The notes under the pieces: generated by a model | Told to the model about the DNA's origin: nothing | What the model saw: the letters and a program-made list of their open reading frames with translations, nothing else | The model's database searches: none | Translations under genes and position numbers: made by a program | DNA from: Marichromatium gracile | Lineage (GTDB): Bacteria; Pseudomonadota; Gammaproteobacteria; Chromatiales; Chromatiaceae | Assembly (NCBI RefSeq): GCF_004343155.1 | Contig: NZ_SMDC01000003.1 | Coordinates: forward strand, 62,001 to 126,000 | Reading direction: 5' to 3' | DNA length: 64,000 nucleotides | In this document: positions 58,137 to 64,000 of the stretch, piece after piece | How the letters are laid out: each line of letters begins with the position of its first letter | Position numbering within the stretch: the stretch's first letter is position 1

Positions 58137-59018
58137 CTAGAGCGCCAGCGCCACCACCAGCAGCAGGGTCAGCGCGCTCTGGTAGAGCGCGGTGCGTGCC
58201 AGCTGCTGGTTGAGCGCACGTCCCTCGGCACCGCGCAGCAGGTTTGCCGCCAGCGCCAGCGCCAGCGGCAGCGCGGCGAGCAGCGGCCAGGGGTTGGCCG
58301 GTATCCCGGCGAGCAGCAGGATGGGCACCGGCAGCACCAGCAGCAGGGTGTAGAGCAGCCGCGCCCGGGGCCGACCGAGATAGTGACAGAGGGTGCGCCG
58401 CCCGGCGCGCCGATCGCTGTCGAGGTCGCGATAGTTGTTGATCACCAGCACCGCCGCCGCCGGCAGCCCCAGCGCCAGCCCCACCAGCAGCGGCGTCCAG
58501 CCGAAGCTCAGGGTCTGCAGGTAGTAGGTGCCGCCGACCGCCGCGAGGCCGAAGAACAGCAGCACGTAGAGTTCGCCGAAGGGGCCGTAGGCGATCGGTC
58601 GCGGGCCGCTGGTATAGGCGTAGCCGGCGACCAGCGAGGCCAGGCCGATCACCAGGATCGGCCAGCCGCCGCGCCACAGCAGGGCGATGCCGAGGACGAA
58701 TGCAAGGGCGAAGGCCAGGTGCGCGGCCAGGCGCACCTGACGCGCGCTGAACCAGCCCTCGGCGCTGGCGCGCGCCGGTCCGAGTCGGTCGGGACCGTCG
58801 GTGCCGCGTTCGAAGTCGACGGCATCGTTGTGCAGGTTGGTGCCGATCTGGATGGCCATCGCCGCGAGCAGGGTACAGAGCGCGGTGAACGGCGCGAGCC
58901 GCCCGGTCTGTGCCACCGCCAGGGCGATGCCCGCGATCACCGGCGCCAAGGCCATCGGTAGGGTCTTGGGCCGGGCCGCGAGGATCCAGCGCACCAGGGG
59001 CGAGTGCGTGGCGCTCAC
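58137..59018 (-). CDS. menA: 1,4-dihydroxy-2-naphthoate polyprenyltransferase
   Basis: A 293-residue UbiA-superfamily membrane enzyme with about eight helices. Asp-rich motifs are NLHNDAVDFERGTDGPDR and NNYRDLDSDRRAGRRTL. It attaches the isoprenoid tail and decarboxylates DHNA to demethylmenaquinone. It begins one base after the menB stop. Confidence 0.93.
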   Translation of the reverse strand: MSATHSPLVRWILAARPKTLPMALAPVIAGIALAVAQTGRLAPFTALCTLLAAMAIQIGTNLHNDAVDFERGTDGPDRLGPARASAEGWFSARQVRLAAHLAFALAFVLGIALLWRGGWPILVIGLASLVAGYAYTSGPRPIAYGPFGELYVLLFFGLAAVGGTYYLQTLSFGWTPLLVGLALGLPAAAVLVINNYRDLDSDRRAGRRTLCHYLGRPRARLLYTLLLVLPVPILLLAGIPANPWPLLAALPLALALAANLLRGAEGRALNQQLARTALYQSALTLLLVVALAL

Positions 59019-59019
59019 G

Positions 59020-59910
59020 TCAGGGGCGCCAGGGGAAGCGGCTGAAGTCGGGGTCGCGCTTGTCGAGGAAGGCGTTGCGGCCCTCCTGCCCCTCCTCGGT
59101 GGTGTAGAAGAGTGCGGTGGCGTTGCCCGCCAGTTCCTGGATACCGGCCATGCCGTCGGTGTCGGCGTTGAACGAGGCCTTGAGGATGCGCAGCGCGGTG
59201 GGCGAGAGCTGGAGCATGCGTCGGCACCACTCGACGGTGGTGCGTTCGAGCTCGGCGAGCGGCACCACGGTGTTGACCAGGCCCATGTCGAGCGCCTCGG
59301 CGGCGTCGTACTGACGACACAGGAACCAGATCTCCTTGGCCTTCTTCAGCCCCACGGTGCGCGCCATGATGCCGGCGCCGAAGCCGCCGTCGAAGCTGCC
59401 CACACGTGGTCCGGTCTGGCCGAAACGGGCGTTGTCGGCGGCGATGCTGAGATCGCAGATCAGGTGCAGCACGTGACCGCCGCCGATCGCGTAGCCGGCG
59501 ACCATGGCCACCACCGGCTTGGGCAGGGTGCGGATCTGGCGCTGCAGCTCGAGTACGTTGAGGTGCTCGACCCCGGCCTCGTCGCGATAGCCCTCATGGC
59601 CACGGATGCGCTGATCGCCGCCGGAGCAGAAGGCAAGATCGCCGGCGCCGGTGAGCACGATCACCCCGACCTTGGGGTCGAGATGGGCGCGGCGGAAGGC
59701 GTCGATCAGCTCGCGCACCGTCTGCGGACGGAAGGCGTTGCGCACCTCGGGGCGGTTGATGGTGATGCGTGCGATACGCTCGGCCTGATGGTAGAGGATG
59801 TCCTGGTACTCGGGCGCGCCGGCCGGGGTCTCCCAGGCGATCGGACGGCTCGGGTCGGCCGCGCTCGGGGCGGGCAGTTGGACGGACTGGTTGGGGTTGT
59901 CTGGCTCCAC
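59020..59910 (-). CDS. menB: 1,4-dihydroxy-2-naphthoyl-CoA synthase
   Basis: A 296-residue crotonase-fold enzyme. [12 protein letters not shown] is the MenB form of the oxyanion-hole region, and the conserved Asp and Tyr regions are in [13 protein letters not shown] and [12 protein letters not shown]. It closes the second ring of the naphthoquinone. GTG at 59910 is taken as start, with AGAGG at about 9 bases; there is no ATG at a suitable place. The 133-base gap to menD holds no gene. Confidence 0.93.
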   Translation of the reverse strand: MEPDNPNQSVQLPAPSAADPSRPIAWETPAGAPEYQDILYHQAERIARITINRPEVRNAFRPQTVRELIDAFRRAHLDPKVGVIVLTGAGDLAFCSGGDQRIRGHEGYRDEAGVEHLNVLELQRQIRTLPKPVVAMVAGYAIGGGHVLHLICDLSIAADNARFGQTGPRVGSFDGGFGAGIMARTVGLKKAKEIWFLCRQYDAAEALDMGLVNTVVPLAELERTTVEWCRRMLQLSPTALRILKASFNADTDGMAGIQELAGNATALFYTTEEGQEGRNAFLDKRDPDFSRFPWRP

Positions 59911-60043
59911 CTGTGTAGGACCTCTGATGTGACTGTACAGGGTGTCGGGACGGCCTCCTGGTCGTCGCGACACCGCGAAACGGGGCCGGTGGCGCCGGCC
60001 CAGGGCCGGGCCTCCCGCCCGTGCCGACGGACGCCCGTGGGCG

Positions 60044-61750
60044 TCACTCGAACAAGCGGGTGTCCTCGTGCAACCGGCTCCAGAAGGTCTGGTGCACGGC
60101 GCGGCTGCGCTCGGCGTCGATCCGCACCTCGATGATCCCGGCGGCGTCCTCGCGGGCGAGGCTGGCGGCGAACTCGGCCGCGCCGGTGACGGCGTGATGG
60201 GCGAGCCCGTGAGCGCGCGCCACGGCGCCGATGTCGAGCGGTGGCGGGGTGCGCCAGAGCCGCTCGAAGCCCTCGACGCCCTGCTGCGGGAGATAGTCGA
60301 AGATGCGACCGCCACCATTATTGAGCACCACGCAGGGGCGGTCGAGTCGCTGCAGCAGTTGCAGTCCGGAGAGGTCGTGGAGCAGCGACAGGTCGCCGAG
60401 CAGGCCGTGACAGGGCACCCCGGCGGCGTTGAGTCCGGCGAGCGTCGAGGCCTGGCCGTCGATGCCGCTGGCGCCGCGGTTGCAGAACAGGCGCAGCGGG
60501 GTGGCGCGCGCCCCGGCCCAGGTGTCGAGCTGGCGGATCGGCATCGAGTTGGCGCTGAACAGCCCGGCGCCGGGGTCGATGTGCGCGAGCAGGGTGGCGA
60601 GCAGCTGTGGTTCGCACCAGGGCGACTCGGCCAGATGCTCGGCGGCGATCGCCTCGACCCGACGCTCGGCCTGTTGCCAGTGCGCCAGCCAGTCGCGTGG
60701 GGCGGGATCGAGCCGCTCGGCGAGCCAGTCGCAGCAGGCCGCCGGGTCGGCGTCGAGCAGCAGGGCGACGTCGTGGTTGGGGTCGCTCCAGCGCGCCGCC
60801 GGGTCGATGCGCAGGGTGGGGACGTCGGCGAGCCAGCCGAGCAGGGTCTTGGAGACCGGCGCGCGACCGAGTGCGATCACCCAGTCCGGGCGCAGCTGCG
60901 CGCGCGCCCCGGGGTTGCGCAGGAAGCCGTCGTAGCGGGCGATGCGCGCGGGGCTGCCGGGTCCGAAGCGCAGTCCGGAGAGCGGGTCGCAGAGCACTGG
61001 GACGCCGAGGTGCTCGGCGAGTTGCCAGAGTCGCGGCGCGAGCCCCGGCCGGGCGGCGTCGGGGCCGCAGCAGATCAGCCCGCGTCCGCGCAGCAGCGCG
61101 CGCGCCTGCTCGGCGCGGTGCGGGTCGGGGGCGCCGCCGTGCCAGGCCGCCGGTGGCGGCGGCGGCGTTGGTCTGTGTTGCGCGGCCGGTGGCGCCAGCG
61201 TCTCCTCGGGTACCAATGGCTCGCGCAGCGGCAGGTTGATGTGTACCGGACCGGGGTGCGGGCCGCGCGCGACGGCGGCGGCGCGTGCGCCGAGCGCGCG
61301 CATCATCTTCAGCGCCGCCGGGTCGTCGGTGGCCGGGCCGGGGTCGTGGCGCTCGCGCGCGAAGGGCACGAACAGCTCCCCCTGCTCGATGGTCTGGTTG
61401 GCCCCCCAGCCGCGCAGCTCGGGCGGACGGTCGGCCGAGATCAGCACCAGCGGTCGGCCGGACTGGGCGGCCTCGATCACCGCCGGCAGCCAGTGCGCCG
61501 GTGCGCTCCCCGAGGTGGCGAGCAGCGCCACCGGACGGTTCGCCGCAGTGGCCAGGCCGAGGGCGTAGAAGGCGGCGCTGCGCTCGTCGAGGATCGGCTC
61601 GATGGCGAGTTCGGCACGGCGCTGCGCGGCGAGGATCACCGGGGTCGAGCGCGAGCCCGGCGACAGCACCAGGGTGGCGACGCCGCCGGCGATCAGCCCG
61701 TCGAGCAGTGCCGCGCACCAGTTCAGGTTGCGCGTTCCCTGATCGGTCAT
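60044..61750 (-). CDS. menD: SEPHCHC synthase MenD
   Basis: A 568-residue thiamine diphosphate enzyme that joins isochorismate and 2-oxoglutarate. [12 protein letters not shown] near residue 30, [14 protein letters not shown] with the catalytic Glu, and the ThDP-Mg region [16 protein letters not shown] followed by [15 protein letters not shown] are present. The start [16 protein letters not shown] at 61750 matches family N-termini. It lies 10 bases after menF. Confidence 0.94.
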   Translation of the reverse strand: MTDQGTRNLNWCAALLDGLIAGGVATLVLSPGSRSTPVILAAQRRAELAIEPILDERSAAFYALGLATAANRPVALLATSGSAPAHWLPAVIEAAQSGRPLVLISADRPPELRGWGANQTIEQGELFVPFARERHDPGPATDDPAALKMMRALGARAAAVARGPHPGPVHINLPLREPLVPEETLAPPAAQHRPTPPPPPAAWHGGAPDPHRAEQARALLRGRGLICCGPDAARPGLAPRLWQLAEHLGVPVLCDPLSGLRFGPGSPARIARYDGFLRNPGARAQLRPDWVIALGRAPVSKTLLGWLADVPTLRIDPAARWSDPNHDVALLLDADPAACCDWLAERLDPAPRDWLAHWQQAERRVEAIAAEHLAESPWCEPQLLATLLAHIDPGAGLFSANSMPIRQLDTWAGARATPLRLFCNRGASGIDGQASTLAGLNAAGVPCHGLLGDLSLLHDLSGLQLLQRLDRPCVVLNNGGGRIFDYLPQQGVEGFERLWRTPPPLDIGAVARAHGLAHHAVTGAAEFAASLAREDAAGIIEVRIDAERSRAVHQTFWSRLHEDTRLFE

Positions 61751-61760
61751 CACGGACACC

Positions 61761-63152
61761 TCAGGCGAACTGCAGCGCGGTGGACATGGCCGCGAGCTTG
61801 TGGTCGATCTCCTCCCACTCGCTGACCGGGTCGGAACCGGGGACGATGCCGGCCCCGGCATAGAGCTCGGCGGTGTCACCGGCGACGCGGGCACAGCGCA
61901 GCAGCACCCACAGCTCGCCGCTGAGATCGGGCTCGACGATGCCGGCCGCGCCGGTGTACCAATCGCGCTCGAAGGGTTCGTTGCGCCGCAGCCAGTCGTG
62001 GGCGTCGCGCCGCGGCTGGCCGTTGGTCGCCGGGGTGGGATGGAGCAGTTCGGCGAGGCTGAAGACATCGCCCTCGGCATCGATCTCGCCGCGCACCAGG
62101 CTCCACAGGTGCTGAGCGTTGTTGAGCTGCATCACCTGCGGACCATCGATCGGCTCGATCCGCTCGCAGCAGCGCTCGAGCGCGGCGCGCACCGCCTCGA
62201 CCACCACCTGGTGCTCGTGCAGGTTCTTGGCGCAGCCGAGCAGCTCGACGGTGAGTGCCGCGTCGCGCGCGGCGTCGGCGGCGCGGCAGGCGGTGCCGGC
62301 GATGGCGTCGGCCTCGACCCGGCGACCGCGCAGGGTGAACAGCCGCTCGGGGGTGGCGGCGACGAAACAGCTCTCGCGGTGACGGACGTTGATCACCTGA
62401 CAGGAGGGGAAGAGATAGGCCAGGGCGTCGTTGAGCCGGTCGAGGTCGAAGCGGCGGTGCCCCTGCAGCCGCTGGCGCCGGCACAGCACCAGTTTCTCCA
62501 GCGGGCCGTCACGCTCGATGGCGTCGAGCGCGGCGAGCACCAGGTCGCGCCAGGGCTCGAGCGCCGGCTCGCTGGGACCGCGTTCGAGCGTGGCCGGGGT
62601 CTGCGGGGTGCGTGCCGGTTGCGCGAGCAGCGGGACCAGTCGCTCCAGCCAGTCATCCCAGCGCGCCAGCAGGGCCTCGGGCTCGACCGGCAGGCGGGCG
62701 GTGAGGATCAGCGCCGATTGCTCGTTGGTGGTGTTGAGTGCGACCTCGGGGATCCAGTAGACGGCGTTGGGCAGGTCGGAGGCGCCGGGCGTGGTGGTCG
62801 GCTCGGGGGTGGCGGCGAAGCCGAGCATGGCGAAGCCGCCGAGTCCGGTCTCGTCGGGGTCGAGCTGGTGCCAGTCGGGGGCGGTGGCGCGCGCCCGTTG
62901 GCGCAGTTGCTGCAACCGCTGCTCGCCCTCGGCCCGCCACTCGGCGGCGATGCCGTAGCCGGCGCGCAGCTCGCCGCGATGGTTGTGGGCGAACTGGAAG
63001 CGCGGGCCGGAGAGCTCGGGAGCGGCATGGAGCGGCTGGGGCAGCTCGAGGGCGAGCGAGACGAGTCCGTGCGCGCGGGTGAATGCAGGAGTGGCGATCG
63101 CCTCGCGAACGCGAGCCTTGAGCTGCTCGAGGCGTTGGAGCGGTGCAAGCAT
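61761..63152 (-). CDS. menF: Isochorismate synthase MenF
   Basis: A 463-residue chorismate-utilising enzyme. LEKLVLCRRQRL carries the catalytic lysine region, and AIAGTACRAADAARD, NLHEHQVVVEAVR, LWSLVRGEID and EPFERDWYTGAAGIVE mark the conserved C-terminal domain. It starts the menaquinone pathway from chorismate. It follows the alpha/beta hydrolase by 80 bases and leads into menD. Confidence 0.92.
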   Translation of the reverse strand: MLAPLQRLEQLKARVREAIATPAFTRAHGLVSLALELPQPLHAAPELSGPRFQFAHNHRGELRAGYGIAAEWRAEGEQRLQQLRQRARATAPDWHQLDPDETGLGGFAMLGFAATPEPTTTPGASDLPNAVYWIPEVALNTTNEQSALILTARLPVEPEALLARWDDWLERLVPLLAQPARTPQTPATLERGPSEPALEPWRDLVLAALDAIERDGPLEKLVLCRRQRLQGHRRFDLDRLNDALAYLFPSCQVINVRHRESCFVAATPERLFTLRGRRVEADAIAGTACRAADAARDAALTVELLGCAKNLHEHQVVVEAVRAALERCCERIEPIDGPQVMQLNNAQHLWSLVRGEIDAEGDVFSLAELLHPTPATNGQPRRDAHDWLRRNEPFERDWYTGAAGIVEPDLSGELWVLLRCARVAGDTAELYAGAGIVPGSDPVSEWEEIDHKLAAMSTALQFA

Positions 63153-63232
63153 GGGATAGATCGATGGACCGGGATTGAGTGCACGGCGCGCGCGGGCGCG
63201 CCGGCGTTGGTGTCAGGGCTGTGTCGGGGCCG

Positions 63233-64000
63233 TCAGCCGGCGGACCGCTCGGACCAGAAGCGGTCGATGGCCGCGGTGGTCTCGGCGGGCCGGTCCCACT
63301 GCGGCATGCCACGGGTCGGCGCGATGCGCTCGGCGCGCCAATTGTCATGACGGCAGAGGAAGTCGGGCAACTCGTGGAAGTCGATATTGGGGTCGCGATC
63401 GTAGAGCACCAGCACCGGCTGGGTGAGCGAGTCGTAGAGACGCTCGCCGGCCTCGGGGGTGAACAGCTGCCCGGAGAGGAAGTAGAGCGGTGCGTACTTG
63501 GCCCCCGGCTGGTGGGAGGTGGCGTAGGCGTAGTCGACCATCTCGGGCGGGGTCGGACCGGCGAAGGCCTGACGATAGAAGTACTTGATGCTCGGGCGCG
63601 AGGTCAGCAGCCGGAACAGGCCGTCGTTGAGTCCGGGGATGCTGAGCGCGCGGTGGACACGCTCGGCGGCGACCCCGGTGGGCATGGCGCGGGCGTTGAA
63701 GCCGGTGGGCGAGAGCAGTACCAACGAGCCGATGCGCTGCGGGCGCAGCGCGGTGGCGCGGGCGGCGAACTCGCAGCCGAGCGAGAAGGCGACCAGGTCG
63801 ATCTCACCCTCGTCCTCGACCACCCGGTCGAGGAAGTCGACCAGGGCGTTGGCGTAGAGTTCGGGCGAGTAGCGGCGGTTGCCGCGATCGGAGCGACCGA
63901 AGCCGGGCAGGTCGAGGGCATAGACCCGGCGCTCGCCGCGATAGCGCTCGAACAGCGGCTTCATCTCGAAGGCGCTGGGCGCGGCGTTGACGCTGTGCAC
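63233..64000 (-). CDS. Alpha/beta-fold hydrolase, 5' end beyond window
   Basis: At least 255 residues of an alpha/beta hydrolase; the reading frame runs off the right edge and the start is not visible. HSVNAAPSAFEMKPLFERY, ALDLPGFGRSDR and the nucleophile elbow AFSLGCEF (Ser) are seen, with a likely acid in LYDRDPN. The place of the usual catalytic histidine reads RGMPQWDRP, with no His. It is the first gene before menF, so it might take a MenH-like (SHCHC synthase) role, but the missing histidine argues against a simple assignment. Confidence 0.8.
   Translation of the reverse strand: MHSVNAAPSAFEMKPLFERYRGERRVYALDLPGFGRSDRGNRRYSPELYANALVDFLDRVVEDEGEIDLVAFSLGCEFAARATALRPQRIGSLVLLSPTGFNARAMPTGVAAERVHRALSIPGLNDGLFRLLTSRPSIKYFYRQAFAGPTPPEMVDYAYATSHQPGAKYAPLYFLSGQLFTPEAGERLYDSLTQPVLVLYDRDPNIDFHELPDFLCRHDNWRAERIAPTRGMPQWDRPAETTAAIDRFWSERSAG

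Noticed and set aside
63233-64000. Naming the hydrolase menH
   Set aside because: Position beside menF is suggestive, but the catalytic His is not seen and the N-terminus is outside the window.

Overview
The window is chromosomal, GC-rich gammaproteobacterial DNA with dense, mostly housekeeping gene content. Several blocks keep a gene order familiar from E. coli: kdsD-kdsC-lptCAB-rpoN-hpf-ptsN-rapZ-ptsH next to mlaFEDCB-murA; trxA-rho beside rhlB; yrfG beside nudE; zapA-ssrS-fau beside ygfB-pepP-ubiH-ubiI; and rplM-rpsI. Genes for both ubiquinone (ubiH, a ubiI-like gene, coq7) and menaquinone (menFDBAC) occur together, with a probable PPi-type phosphofructokinase, hprK and a short-form hisG. 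This fits a purple sulfur bacterium (Chromatiaceae-like), but no photosynthesis or sulfur-oxidation gene lies in the window, so the placement is inference.

Layout. 1-8618 (minus): envelope and nitrogen-PTS cluster, transcribed kdsD, kdsC, lptC, lptA, lptB, rpoN, hpf, ptsN, hprK, rapZ, EIIA-Man and ptsH (cut by the window edge). 8619-9028: non-coding, with a 202-bp inverted-repeat element. 9029-17557 (plus): mlaFEDCB, murA, hisG, hisD, hisC, a CIA30-like gene and a yqaA-like gene. 17567-20119 (minus): an AraC regulator with azlCD, and a decayed GGDEF gene. 20134-24819: feoAB plus a Cys-rich partner, divergent from two exported proteins, with a Fur-box-like site between them. 25069-31128: rho, trxA, rhlB, yrfG, nudE and a two-domain thioredoxin. 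31299-36811: pta-ackA and a long coiled-coil OmpA-like protein. 36882-40301 (minus): engB, moaC, ppa and phosphofructokinase. 40354-46579: ubiI-like, ubiH, pepP and ygfB, divergent from a TIGR02449-like gene, zapA, 6S RNA and fau. 46542-52038: ilvA, rpiA, a porin, tRNA-Gln, rpsI-rplM and a thioredoxin-like ferredoxin. 52156-54128: a glcF-like gene and coq7. 54116-64000 (minus): alpha/beta hydrolase, menF, menD, menB, menA, menC, then a penicillin-binding protein and a RodA/FtsW polymerase in one run.

The main themes are outer-membrane lipid transport (Lpt out, Mla back), Kdo supply, peptidoglycan precursor and polymer synthesis, and the two quinone pools. Several promoters can be read directly: feoA (overlapping the Fur-like site), the porin, tRNA-Gln and rplM.

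I found no CRISPR array, insertion sequence, prophage, defence locus or clear new multi-gene system. The best leads are the two exported proteins next to feoAB, both predicted to start with histidine after signal cleavage; a family of intergenic elements with 31-bp terminal inverted repeats and an associated heptamer array; a 75-residue tandem duplication in the OmpA-like coiled coil; and a penicillin-binding protein/RodA pair joined to the menaquinone genes.
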